Shown: positions 33,666 through 42,563 of the stretch, one piece after another
Layout of the letters: each line of letters starts with the position of its first letter
How positions within the stretch are numbered: position 1 is the stretch's first letter
DNA from: an uncultured Oscillospiraceae bacterium
GTDB lineage: Bacteria; Bacillota; Clostridia; Oscillospirales; Acutalibacteraceae
DNA length: 64,000 nucleotides
Assembly: GCA_902490735.1 (NCBI GenBank)
Contig: CABUFC010000006.1
Coordinates: forward strand, 1-64,000
Direction: 5' to 3'
Notes under the pieces: generated by a model
Seen by the model: the letters and a program-made list of their open reading frames with translations, nothing else
Database searches by the model: none
Told to the model about the DNA's origin: nothing
Program-made: the position numbers and the translations under genes

Positions 33666-35900
33666 ATGAAAAAAACATTATTTAATAAGTTTAAACCAAA
33701 AAGTGAAGATTTTCTTAAAAAAACGCTTAGTTTTGATTTTTCCGAATTAAGTTATGATGACCTGCGTCTAAAGTTAAACGGAGATATTTATAATATCGCC
33801 GCGGCAGTTAAGGAAATTATAAAAAGAGAACAAAACATAACCCTTTTTGATTCGCAACTAAAAACCGCTTATGGGTTATATTCCGGCAATATATGCGAGC
33901 TTGCTACAGGCGAAGGAAAAACTTTGGCGGCGGTTGTGGCGGCGGCTCTTTATAAAAAGGACGGCCGTAAGGTAAGCATTCTTGTTTTTAACGATTATCT
34001 TGCATTAAGAGATTACGAAAATAATAAATCCGTATTTGAGCAGTGCGGAATTAGCGTAGGATATATTACTTCTGCAACTAAGGCTGATAAACGCCAGGAA
34101 ATGTATAATAAAGATGTTTTGTATGTGCCGGCAAAAGAATCCGGGTTTGATTATATAAAAAACATTTTGGCAATAGATAAAAGCGAGTATTTAAGCATGC
34201 CTTTTGATGTTGCAATAGTTGATGAAGCAGATTCTATTTTAATCGACGAAGCTGGAATTCCCCTTGTTTTGGCAGGCACCGCAGAAGCTAGCGAAAGCCT
34301 TGCCGAAAAAGCCAATTTAGCGGTAAAAAAACTTGCCGTAAGCGATATAGAAATATCAAGGAGTGACAATCAGGTTTGGCTGAATGACAGCGGGACGGCA
34401 GTTGTTGAAGACGCATTTTCAATTGAAAACTTGTACGATTCAAATAATTTGCTTATTTTGTCGGCTGTAAACATGGCACTTGAAGCAAATTATTTACTTA
34501 GAAAAGATAAAGAATACATTATTAAAAATGACCAAATACAGGTTATTGATGAATCCACCGGAAGGGTTGCAAAAAACAGGCGCTTTCCGGATGCTTTGCA
34601 GCGTGCGGTTGCCGTAAAAGAGGAAATAGCTTTCGATAAAGATTCAAAAATATTTAATACCATAACCATTCAGTCCTTAATGGAAAAATACAAAACCCTG
34701 TGCGGAATGACCGGCACTGCCAAAACTTCCGCAAAAGAACTTCATTCGATGTACGGGATTGATACGGTTGTAATCGAGTCGCACACGCCGTGTATCAGAA
34801 TTGATAGTCCCGATAAAATTTTTAATACTTTATCCGAAAAGCAACAGGCTGTATTAGACTGCATAAAAGAGGCTAATAAAATCGGGCGCCCCGTTCTTTT
34901 GGGAACGCAAAGCGTTGCCGAAAGTGAGTGGTATTCGCGACACTTAGGCCTTGAGCATTCGGTTTTAAATGCCAGAAACGACGAACGTGAAGCCGAAATT
35001 ATAGCTAATGCAGGCGCAGTTGGCAGAATTACCATTTCTACGAATATGGCAGGTCGCGGCGTAGATATTAAACTTGGCGGTGCCGACGAAAAAGAAAAAG
35101 CAAGGGTTGTAGAGCTTGGGGGGCTACTTGTTGTAAGCAGCGGAATTAACCGTTCAAGAAGAATTGACGATCAGTTAAGAGGCCGCGCGGGCCGCCAGGG
35201 AGATCCCGGTGAAAGTCGCTTTTTTATAAGCTTAGAGGACGAACTTATTGTTCCGTTTATTGAAAATGACGGCAAAGAAAATTTTGCAAAATACGTACGT
35301 GAAGCACAAAAAATTCTTGAAGGCAACGGTGCGGAAGCTCGGTATATGCTGCATAAATATTCTTTGATAATCGAAGATCAGCGCCAGGTGGTAACTAATC
35401 TAAAAGAGGATCTTTTGTTTGAAAAGGTTGATGTTGAAATACTTAAAAAGCACTACAAAAAAACATACGACGAACTGATAAAAAATCACTCGTTATCAAG
35501 CATAAAAAAAGCCGAGGCACAACTTATGTCCTATCATTTGAGTCATTGCTTTGCAGATTATCTTGAAACAATGGAGGATATAAGAAACGGCATTCATTTA
35601 GTAATTGTCGCCGGGAAAAACCCTCTTGATGAATACAACCGCATGGCAATAGCAAACTTTGCCGAAATGCAGCAAGACGTAAAAAACAAGGTGGCAAATG
35701 ATATTTTAAAATATGAAATCACCGAAAACGGCATAGATCTTGCGGCAGCGGGACTCAAAGGAGCTTCCACTACATGGACATATATGGTGGACGAAAACAC
35801 AAGTCAGTTTAGCCGTTTACCGGAACTATTAAAAATGGTGTCCAACAAGCTAAAAAGAAAACTAAGCTTTAAAGATCGCTTAGAAGAAAGACTTCAATAA
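33666..35900 (+). CDS. SecA-like preprotein translocase ATPase (SecA2 type)
   Basis: 744 aa, about 100 shorter than housekeeping SecA. Walker A CELATGEGKTLAA, DEAD-like IVDEADSILIDEA, MTGTAKT, ISTNMAGRGVDIKLGG and QLRGRAGRQGDPGESRFFISLED are SecA-specific. The C-terminal zinc-binding SecB/lipid tail is absent, and the helical scaffold is divergent. This fits an accessory SecA2 rather than the essential SecA, but no SecY2, Asp or glycosyltransferase gene is adjacent. GGAG precedes ATG 33666. Confidence 0.88.
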   Translation: MKKTLFNKFKPKSEDFLKKTLSFDFSELSYDDLRLKLNGDIYNIAAAVKEIIKREQNITLFDSQLKTAYGLYSGNICELATGEGKTLAAVVAAALYKKDGRKVSILVFNDYLALRDYENNKSVFEQCGISVGYITSATKADKRQEMYNKDVLYVPAKESGFDYIKNILAIDKSEYLSMPFDVAIVDEADSILIDEAGIPLVLAGTAEASESLAEKANLAVKKLAVSDIEISRSDNQVWLNDSGTAVVEDAFSIENLYDSNNLLILSAVNMALEANYLLRKDKEYIIKNDQIQVIDESTGRVAKNRRFPDALQRAVAVKEEIAFDKDSKIFNTITIQSLMEKYKTLCGMTGTAKTSAKELHSMYGIDTVVIESHTPCIRIDSPDKIFNTLSEKQQAVLDCIKEANKIGRPVLLGTQSVAESEWYSRHLGLEHSVLNARNDEREAEIIANAGAVGRITISTNMAGRGVDIKLGGADEKEKARVVELGGLLVVSSGINRSRRIDDQLRGRAGRQGDPGESRFFISLEDELIVPFIENDGKENFAKYVREAQKILEGNGAEARYMLHKYSLIIEDQRQVVTNLKEDLLFEKVDVEILKKHYKKTYDELIKNHSLSSIKKAEAQLMSYHLSHCFADYLETMEDIRNGIHLVIVAGKNPLDEYNRMAIANFAEMQQDVKNKVANDILKYEITENGIDLAAAGLKGASTTWTYMVDENTSQFSRLPELLKMVSNKLKRKLSFKDRLEERLQ

Positions 35901-35902
35901 AA

Positions 35903-35929
35903 AAATCAGGCATTATTTTTGCCTGATTT
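35903..35929. terminator. Bidirectional terminator secA2/nth
   Basis: AAATCAGGC (35903-35911) and GCCTGATTT (35921-35929) with a T-rich loop and flanks. It overlaps the last codons of nth. Confidence 0.85.
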
Positions 35930-36545
35930 CTTTATTTTTACATATATCTTTTAATACGCATATTTCGCATTTCGGACTTCTGGCAGTGCACACGGCTCTT
36001 CCGTGCAGTACCGTTCGATGGCAGAAATTGTTGGATTCATCCGGCGGCAGTTTTTTTCGCATTTCTTTTTCAACTACTAAAGGATTAGTTGAATTTACAA
36101 ACCCAAGCCTGTTGCACAGCCTAATAAAATGTGTGTCGCACACTACGGCGGGTTTGTTGTAAATGTCTCCGCAAATTAAATTTGCGGTTTTGCGCCCGAC
36201 ACCCGGAAGGGTTGTAAGTAAATCAATATCATCCGGTACTTTTCCGTCGAATTTATTAAGAAGCATTATAGACATTGCCTTTAAATCTTTGGCTTTTGTT
36301 TTATATAGTCCGCAAGATTTAATATAGTTTTCAATAACTCCAACCGGCGCTTCGCTAAAAGCTTTCGCATTAGGCAGTGCTTTAAAGAGCGCGGGGGTTA
36401 CCATATTTACGCGTTTATCGGTACACTGAGCGGATAATCTAACTGCCACCAGCAGTTCGAACGGATCGGTATTTGTAAGCGAGCATTCGGCGTCCGGGTA
36501 TTCTTTTTTTAAAAGCTCAACCGCTTTTTCTACATTTTTGTACAT
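35913..36545 (-). CDS. nth: Endonuclease III
   Basis: 210 aa from ATG 36545 (MYKNVEKAVELLKKEYPDAEC), with GGTGA upstream; a longer frame to 36590 has no support. Helix-hairpin-helix LPGVGRKTANLICG with the catalytic Lys, catalytic Asp in VVCDTHFIRLCNRLG, and the 4Fe-4S ligand pattern CTARSPKCEICVLKDIC (C-x6-C-x2-C-x5-C for the last three spacings). Base-excision repair of oxidised pyrimidines. Confidence 0.96.
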   Translation of the reverse strand: MYKNVEKAVELLKKEYPDAECSLTNTDPFELLVAVRLSAQCTDKRVNMVTPALFKALPNAKAFSEAPVGVIENYIKSCGLYKTKAKDLKAMSIMLLNKFDGKVPDDIDLLTTLPGVGRKTANLICGDIYNKPAVVCDTHFIRLCNRLGFVNSTNPLVVEKEMRKKLPPDESNNFCHRTVLHGRAVCTARSPKCEICVLKDICKNKEIRQK

Positions 36546-36638
36546 TTTTTTCACCGGGTATATTTTATCATAGGTGCGCTTTTTCTGCAAGAATATATTA
36601 AAACTTTACTTTTCTATAATTTATGATAAAATAACAGT

Positions 36639-37154
36639 ATGGAAAATATTTTTGACAATCCGTTTTTTGATGCTGTTTTACCATTTGTCCGTGAGGGGTT
36701 AAGATGGTTTATTTGGTTGCCGCTTTTACTAATTCTTTTTAGGTGGGCAAGGCTTTTGCGCGCCCAAAAAGATGCGGCAAAACCATTTGCGCTTTTAACT
36801 GCTCAAAAGGGCAATGAACGATTTGAAATCACAGGGTACGAAACATCTATCGGAAGAGCCAAAAACTCCGATATTAGGCTCGACTATGCCTTTATTTCGC
36901 GGAATCATGCCGTAATTGCTTACAGGAGTAAAGAGTGGCGGCTATATGATACTGATTCGTCCGGCGGCGTAACCGTAAACGGCAAAAAGGTAAAAGATTA
37001 TGCCATTTTGCAAAACGGTGATAGTATTGGTTTTGCGGATTACGAATTTTTGTTTTCGCCAAGCCCCGATAAAACCGACAGTTTAGATATCTATTCATAT
37101 AAAGACCCTACAAAACGCGGTAAAAAAAGGAATAAACATGACAAAAAAAGATAA
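36639..37154 (+). CDS. FHA-domain membrane protein
   Basis: 171 aa. One membrane helix (about 22-38, LRWFIWLPLLLILF), then an FHA domain (about 55-140): SIGRAKNSDIRL, ISRNHAVI, DTDSSGGVTVNG, LQNGDSIGF. Basic tail. FHA domains bind phosphothreonine. The gene overlaps the FtsW/RodA gene, an arrangement like the fha-rodA-pbp clusters of actinobacteria, which suggests control of peptidoglycan synthesis by a Ser/Thr kinase (none is in the window). No clear ribosome-binding site; a TATAAT (36615-36620) lies only 19 bp upstream of the start. Confidence 0.88.
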   Translation: MENIFDNPFFDAVLPFVREGLRWFIWLPLLLILFRWARLLRAQKDAAKPFALLTAQKGNERFEITGYETSIGRAKNSDIRLDYAFISRNHAVIAYRSKEWRLYDTDSSGGVTVNGKKVKDYAILQNGDSIGFADYEFLFSPSPDKTDSLDIYSYKDPTKRGKKRNKHDKKR

Positions 37155-38370
37155 AAAAAGAAGATTAGTAAAGATCTCGGCAGGCAAGCTTTTATCGGCT
37201 GTTATTTGCTTTCAAATCATTTGCTTTTTGCGCCTTGTTTTTTGCAAAACGGCTATAGCAGAGCCTTTTGCAATGGCAGGGATACTTGCGTTTATGGCTT
37301 TTGAAATCGCATATTACATAATTTTAAAGCGTTTTTTCGGCGGCGGCGGAGTACTTGAAATTTCTGCCTTTTTTCTTTCAGGAGTAGGCTTTTTTACACT
37401 TGCTGCAACTACTCCCAAAATGGTTTTAGTACAGCTTGCGGCCTTTTTTATAGGTGTTGTTTTTTACATTCTTATGACCTTGTTTTTAAAAGACATAGAC
37501 AGGGTTTTAAAATATAAAAATGTTTTTATTGCACTGGCAGTTTTATTGCTTGTTTTAAACCTTGCAGTTGGTAAGGCTATAGGTGGCAATCAAAACTGGA
37601 TACGAATAGGGCCGCTTTCTCTACAGCCCTCTGAATTTGTTAAAGTTGCTTTTATTCTTGTTGGGTCTACTACATTAGAAAAAATGCAAAGCAGTAATCA
37701 TTTAACCACATTTATTGCCTTTTTTGGCATTTGTATGGCGGCTTTAGCATTAATGGGTGACCTTGGAACAGGCTGTGTGTTTTTTGCAACCTTTTTGGTT
37801 CTTTGCTTTTTGCGCAACGGAAGTATAGGAACAACCATTCTGTTTTGTTCGGGAGCCGCGCTTGGCGGAGGAGCAATGATTTTAGCAAAGCCCTACGCTT
37901 TAAGAAGAATTTCCGTTTGGCACCATATTTGGCAAAATGCGGACGGTTACGGGTATCAACAAACAAGGACGCTAATTGCTATAGCATCAGGCGGACTTTT
38001 AGGTTTGGGCCCCGGAAACGGACAGCTTAAAAATGTTGCTGCGGCTACTACCGATTTAATTTTTGGCGTAATAAGCGAAGAGTGGGGACTGCTTTTAGCT
38101 TCGCTTGTATTGTTTATATATATTGGTTGGGTAATTTTGGCGGTTCGCGGAGCAAAAAGCGCCAAATCCAGTTTTTATGCTATTGCGGCGGTTTCGGCAT
38201 CATGTTTGCTGCTGTTTCAAGCGGGGCTTAATGTTTTCGGCGTTACGGATATTATTCCGTTAACCGGTATAACGTTGCCGTTTGTTTCAAAAGGTGGATC
38301 ATCTATGATAGCGTCGTGGGGACTTTTATCATTTTTGAACTTTGTTCCAAGATTGGGGGACGAAGAATGA
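37138..38370 (+). CDS. FtsW/RodA/SpoVE-family peptidoglycan polymerase
   Basis: 410 aa, ten membrane segments. Family motifs: GGNQNWIRIGPLSLQPSEFVK, ALMGDLGTGCVFFATF, GYQQTRTLIAIASGG, GPGNG and GITLPFVSKGGSSMIASWG. SEDS glycosyltransferase for lipid II. Overlaps the FHA gene upstream by 17 bp and the PBP gene by 4 bp, so FHA, SEDS and PBP are co-translated. Whether it serves elongation, division or sporulation cannot be told. Confidence 0.93.
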   Translation: MTKKDKKRRLVKISAGKLLSAVICFQIICFLRLVFCKTAIAEPFAMAGILAFMAFEIAYYIILKRFFGGGGVLEISAFFLSGVGFFTLAATTPKMVLVQLAAFFIGVVFYILMTLFLKDIDRVLKYKNVFIALAVLLLVLNLAVGKAIGGNQNWIRIGPLSLQPSEFVKVAFILVGSTTLEKMQSSNHLTTFIAFFGICMAALALMGDLGTGCVFFATFLVLCFLRNGSIGTTILFCSGAALGGGAMILAKPYALRRISVWHHIWQNADGYGYQQTRTLIAIASGGLLGLGPGNGQLKNVAAATTDLIFGVISEEWGLLLASLVLFIYIGWVILAVRGAKSAKSSFYAIAAVSASCLLLFQAGLNVFGVTDIIPLTGITLPFVSKGGSSMIASWGLLSFLNFVPRLGDEE

Positions 38371-39737
38371 AACTTATTGCTAAACGCGCAAAAGCCGCGC
38401 TTGTGTTATTAATACTGTTTTTAACCGGGCTTATTCTGTTTTATTTTAACTTTGGGATAAACGGGAACAAATGGGCCATGTCATCTTATAATCGGCATAT
38501 ATATAAAAACGGCACATTGCAAAACAGCGGCACCATAGTAGACCGCGACGGTGTTGTTTTGGCTGAAACCAAAGATGGCAAAAGAAAATACAATGGCGAT
38601 ACTTTAACAAGAAAATCGCTGCTTCATGTTGTAGGGGACAATACGAGCTATTTAAGCGGAAGTATTCAAACTTCGTATGCTTCTACCTTGGCAGGTTATA
38701 ACATTTTTAACGGTGTGCATATGCTTAAAGAGTGGAACTCTGTTCCAACAATGCAGCTTACCGTAAGCGCCGCTATTAATAAAAAAGTGGCCTATTCTTT
38801 TGGAAACCGCAAGGGTGCAGTAATTGCATATAATTACAAAACAGGTGATATAATTGTAAGTCTTAGCAGCCCGAATTACGATCCCCAAAACAAGCCTTCA
38901 AATATGGATAGCGATAGGTATGAAGGAGTTTATGTTAACAGAACGCTGCAGGGCTTATATCCTCCGGGATCAACCTTTAAGCTTATTACGGCTACTGCCG
39001 CAATTGAAAATATGCCGGACATAATGAGCAGAAAATTCAACTGTACGGGAAGATATGAACTGCCGGACGGCGGTGAAATCGTTTGCAACTCAAATCATGG
39101 TGAGATAGATTTTGCGACCGGTCTCGAAAAATCCTGCAACGTGGTTTTTGCAAAGCTTGCAATTGAGCTTGGCGCTGAAAAAATGCAAAAAGCCGCTGAA
39201 AAATACGGATTTAATAGTAAAGCTTATATGGGCAATATAAGTGTAAATGGCGGATATTATAACACAAAAGGTGTAAAAACAGTCGATATTGGATGGTCGG
39301 GTATTGGTCAAAACACCGTGCTTGCAAGTCCTTTTACCATGATGACAGTAGCGGGAAGTATTGCAAACTCCGGCGTAAAAATTTCGCCAAAAGTAATTAA
39401 AAGCGTAAAAAATGCGGTCGGCGTACCTGTAAATTTAAATCTTTCGCTCCCAAATAACGTAATATCTTCAGATACCGCCGCTAAAATTAAAGCAATGATG
39501 AAAAAATCTGCCGTATATTCGTTTGGTGAAAGCTTCGCAAATAAGTACTCGCTTTATTGTAAAACCGGTACTGCCGAGGTGGACGACGGAAAACCGCATT
39601 CTTGGCTGGTAGGCTTTTCGGATGATAGTACTAAGCCATATGCATTTGCAATAATTATTGAAAACGGCGGAACGGCAAAAACTGCCACAAAAAGTGTGGC
39701 AGAAGCCCTGCTTGAAGGAATAAATTCATTAAAATAA
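38367..39737 (+). CDS. Class B penicillin-binding protein (PbpA-like transpeptidase)
   Basis: About 456 aa from ATG 38367 (ATGA overlap, GGGGGA upstream). Membrane anchor about 11-32. Transpeptidase motifs: SxxK in YPPGSTFKLITA, SxN in EKSCNVVF and KTG in YCKTGTAEV. The N-terminal dimerisation part is short, as in PbpA of actinobacteria and clostridia. Cognate transpeptidase of the SEDS protein just upstream. Ends at a terminator that contains element copy 2. Confidence 0.93.
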   Translation: MKLIAKRAKAALVLLILFLTGLILFYFNFGINGNKWAMSSYNRHIYKNGTLQNSGTIVDRDGVVLAETKDGKRKYNGDTLTRKSLLHVVGDNTSYLSGSIQTSYASTLAGYNIFNGVHMLKEWNSVPTMQLTVSAAINKKVAYSFGNRKGAVIAYNYKTGDIIVSLSSPNYDPQNKPSNMDSDRYEGVYVNRTLQGLYPPGSTFKLITATAAIENMPDIMSRKFNCTGRYELPDGGEIVCNSNHGEIDFATGLEKSCNVVFAKLAIELGAEKMQKAAEKYGFNSKAYMGNISVNGGYYNTKGVKTVDIGWSGIGQNTVLASPFTMMTVAGSIANSGVKISPKVIKSVKNAVGVPVNLNLSLPNNVISSDTAAKIKAMMKKSAVYSFGESFANKYSLYCKTGTAEVDDGKPHSWLVGFSDDSTKPYAFAIIIENGGTAKTATKSVAEALLEGINSLK

Positions 39738-40036
39738 AGGGATGCATTTGGGCGCATTCACATAAGGATGATTAGGTTTTGAGCGGTTGTTTTCCGCTTA
39801 AGCCACATAAAAACTGCAGGGAATCCGACAGGATGCCCTGCAGTTTTTAAATGCCCTAAACAAAAAACATCTCGCTCAAAACTGCGTGCACCGCAAAAGC
39901 AAAGATTTTTGTGCCATACAAGGCATAAAATAAGCGGGCATCCTGTCGGATTCCCGCTTATTTTAACAAAGTATGGTGCAAAAAGACCCGCTTTGCGGCT
40001 TATTCTCCTTTTGTGAATGTGCCCTTGCATCCCTTT
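39736..40036. terminator. Bidirectional terminator split by an inserted element
   Basis: AAAGGGATGCA (39736-39746) and TGCATCCCTTT (40026-40036) are perfect 11-bp complements. They abut the PBP stop codon on one side and the radA stop codon on the other. The element 39750-40024 fills the loop. Confidence 0.85.
39750..40024. mobile_element. MITE-like structured element, copy 2 (275 bp)
   Basis: Same orientation and about 97% identical to 32067-32342, ending GGGCGCATTCACA...TGTGAATGTGCCC (one change in the right repeat). Hairpins A and B and their complementary 14-nt loops are unchanged, and hairpin B has a longer perfect stem here. The CCGCAAAAGC stem is weakened by changes near 39986-39994. 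No credible coding frame. Confidence 0.8.
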
Positions 40037-41386
40037 TTATATTAATTCACTTAGCTCTTGAACGGTGTGGATAAATTTTAAATCTATGTTTTTGGATTTA
40101 AAATTCACAAGTTGCTTGTAACAGCCTTTTGGTAAAATACAGGTTGTAAACCCCATGCGCTCGGCTTCTTTAACCCTTATTAATGCGTGTGGTACGGTTC
40201 TTACTTCGCCGGATAATCCTATTTCACCAAAACAACACATTTCGCTGCTTGTAGGCTTTTCCCTAAGCGCCGATATAAGTGCCGCGGCAACCGCAAGATC
40301 GCCTGCCGGCTCATAAAGCTTTAAGCCGCCTACAACATTAATGTACACGTCTAAACTTGTAAAAAACATACCTGCGCGTTTTTCCAAAACAGCTAAAATA
40401 AGATTAAGCCTGTTATAATCGAATCCCGAAGAGGTTCGCCTTGCATTCCCAAAAGTCGATGTTGCTGTTAAACCCTGCACTTCAACAAATATGGGCCTTG
40501 AGCCTTCAACTATACTGCAAACAGCAGATCCTGGAACGCCTGTTAGTCTTCCCGAAAGCATTAAAGCAGAAGGATTTTCAACCTCACACAGGCCTTCGTT
40601 TTGCATGTCAAAAACGCCGATTTCGTTAGTGGAACCAAATCTGTTTTTATTGGCACGCAAAATTCTGTATGTGTTGGTTTTTTCACCCTCAAAATAAAGT
40701 ACGGTATCAACAATATGTTCCATAACCTTTGGGCCGGCAATGTCGCCGCCTTTGTTTATGTGGCCAACAATTATTATCGGAATATTAAGGTCTTTGGCAT
40801 ATCTTAATAAAAGGCTTGAGCACTCACGAACCTGAGTAATACTGCCGGGAGATGAGTTTAGTGCGCCGTGGTTCATAGTTTGAATGGAATCGATAATAAC
40901 CATAGAAGGCTTTTCGGATTTAATATGCTCGCAAATTGATATAACATCGGTTTCTGATAAAACATAAAGAAACGGATTGTCAACGCCAAGCCTTTGAGCT
41001 CTAAGTTTTATTTGTCTAGCCGATTCCTCGCCTGTAACATATAAAACCTTGCCACTGCGCACATTGTTGCAGGCTTGAAGTAAAATGGTTGATTTACCAA
41101 TGCCCGGATCACCGCTTAAAAGCACAACCGAGCCTTTTACAAGCCCGCCGCCCAGCACACGGTTAAATTCGTTAATTCCTACGTCAATGCGATCCTCAAT
41201 ATCTGTTGAAATATCATTAATTGCCGTAGCGCTCAAAGAGACGGCAGGAACGGATTTTTCGGTTACCGGAGATGAAACAGACTCTTCCAGTGTGTTCCAT
41301 TCGCCGCAAAAAGGGCATTGACCAGACCATTTTGGCGAAACTCCGCCGCATTGATTGCAAATGTAAACATTCTTTTGTTTTGCCAT
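40037..41386 (-). CDS. radA: DNA repair protein RadA/Sms
   Basis: 449 aa. N-terminal zinc finger CNQCGGVSPKWSGQCPFCGEW, RecA-like core with Walker A GDPGIGKST, the RadA-specific KNRFG motif (RANKNRFGSTNE) and a Lon-protease-like C-terminal domain (SLDVYINVVGGLKL). Branch migration in recombination. Last gene of the queA-radA operon; it starts 6 bp after cwlD. Confidence 0.97.
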   Translation of the reverse strand: MAKQKNVYICNQCGGVSPKWSGQCPFCGEWNTLEESVSSPVTEKSVPAVSLSATAINDISTDIEDRIDVGINEFNRVLGGGLVKGSVVLLSGDPGIGKSTILLQACNNVRSGKVLYVTGEESARQIKLRAQRLGVDNPFLYVLSETDVISICEHIKSEKPSMVIIDSIQTMNHGALNSSPGSITQVRECSSLLLRYAKDLNIPIIIVGHINKGGDIAGPKVMEHIVDTVLYFEGEKTNTYRILRANKNRFGSTNEIGVFDMQNEGLCEVENPSALMLSGRLTGVPGSAVCSIVEGSRPIFVEVQGLTATSTFGNARRTSSGFDYNRLNLILAVLEKRAGMFFTSLDVYINVVGGLKLYEPAGDLAVAAALISALREKPTSSEMCCFGEIGLSGEVRTVPHALIRVKEAERMGFTTCILPKGCYKQLVNFKSKNIDLKFIHTVQELSELI

Positions 41387-41392
41387 GTTTTT

Positions 41393-42100
41393 TTACCTTT
41401 CGTAATAATCAAAGGCTATCCCGCAAAAAATGGCAAAGGCCATTTTGCGCTGATACTCTTCTTCCTGTAAAAGCTTAAAATCCGTTGGATTGCTTAAAAA
41501 CCCACACTCGACAATAACTGCCGGAATGGTCGTTTTGTAAAGCAAATAAGTGTCTTTAGTGCCGCTTTTAACTGTTCTTTTGTTGTTTTTTTGAAGCATT
41601 GATTTAATGCTTTGTTGAATGCATTCAGCTAAATTTTTGCTTTGCTCGTTTTTGGTTCCGTAAAAAACCTGGGCGCCAAAAGGCGCGGATGTTGTAAACT
41701 TGTTTAAATGGATGCTTACGAATATTCCGTCGGGATAACTTTCCGCAATTTTTAAACGGTTTTTCATATCGCTGACTTTCTTTTGCGAAATGCTGTTGCC
41801 CATTGTGTTAATTGCGTTGTCATCCTTTCTTGTAAGTATAACATTAAAACCATTAATTTTCAATATATCTGCCAAATTTAAAGCTATTTTTAAGTTGATG
41901 TCTTTCTCTAAAATGTTATTTACGCTTGCGCCCCCGTCAAAGCCTCCGTGACCTGCGTCCAAAACAACGGTAGGCATTATGCTTTCGACGCTTTGAACCG
42001 TTTCGAGCACCTTAAAATAGGATGAAGCAAAAAACATTGCAATAATAAGTATTGCCGTACACGGGAGCGAAAAACTTAGTTTTTTAACGGCGTATTTCAT
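41393..42100 (-). CDS. cwlD: N-acetylmuramoyl-L-alanine amidase, CwlD-like
   Basis: 235 aa. N-terminal signal anchor (about 10-28), then an amidase_3 domain: VVLDAGHGGFDGGA (Zn His), EKDINLKIALNLADIL, VSIHLNKF, and VIVECGFLSNPTD with the catalytic Glu. In spore formers CwlD makes muramic-delta-lactam in the cortex, and the short architecture fits that. Overlaps the TIGR04086 gene by 4 bp. Confidence 0.88.
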   Translation of the reverse strand: MKYAVKKLSFSLPCTAILIIAMFFASSYFKVLETVQSVESIMPTVVLDAGHGGFDGGASVNNILEKDINLKIALNLADILKINGFNVILTRKDDNAINTMGNSISQKKVSDMKNRLKIAESYPDGIFVSIHLNKFTTSAPFGAQVFYGTKNEQSKNLAECIQQSIKSMLQKNNKRTVKSGTKDTYLLYKTTIPAVIVECGFLSNPTDFKLLQEEEYQRKMAFAIFCGIAFDYYER

Positions 42101-42504
42101 ACTTTTCCGTATGGACTTTTTGCAGCGGCATTTACACCTAAAATTCCGCCAAGGCCGCCGGATACAATGCCGATGATAAGTTTAAAAAGCGTTGAAATGG
42201 TTGGCAAATGTCTTGTTGCAATCAGTGCCACCAATGTAAACATTATAATAAGTATTATGCCGCTTAAAAGGCCGTAAATAAGCCCTCGCGCTTTTTCTTT
42301 TAAGGCCACAAAAAAGCCTGCGGCAAAACAGCCTGCCGCCAAAGCGAGCGATGCATAAAGGTTTGCGGCAAAAACAGGTAAAATTCCAAACGCCATAAGG
42401 ACTGCTGTGAGTATTACAAAAAAGCTGATTATTGCTACCCCCAAAAGTATACCGAAAATAAAATGTTTTGCTGTTTCATTTCTTTTTGCTTGATTTTTGT
42501 CCAT
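42097..42504 (-). CDS. TIGR04086-family membrane protein
   Basis: 135 aa from ATG 42504. Four membrane segments and the family's small-residue-rich glycine stretch (LIIGIVSGGLGGILGVNAA). Function unknown. The start codon directly follows a T-run, and its GGGAGG ribosome-binding site lies in a terminator-like stem. Confidence 0.82.
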   Translation of the reverse strand: MDKNQAKRNETAKHFIFGILLGVAIISFFVILTAVLMAFGILPVFAANLYASLALAAGCFAAGFFVALKEKARGLIYGLLSGIILIIMFTLVALIATRHLPTISTLFKLIIGIVSGGLGGILGVNAAAKSPYGKV

Positions 42505-42541
42505 AAAAAAACCTCCCATATCAATAAATGATATGCGGAGG
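42505..42541 (-). terminator. Hairpin and T-run after yajC that carries the next gene's ribosome-binding site
   Basis: Minus-strand order: CCTCCGCATATCA, 5-nt loop, TGATATGGGAGG, TTTTTTT, ATG 42504. The stem is complete apart from one bulged base. GGAGG pairs with CCTCC. Confidence 0.8.
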
Positions 42542-42563
42542 CTTTATTTTGATATGCAAAAAC

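Noticed and set aside
39758..40030. 90-codon minus-strand frame within element copy 2
   Set aside because: It runs through the terminal repeats and hairpins, is not kept open in copy 1, and lacks a ribosome-binding site.
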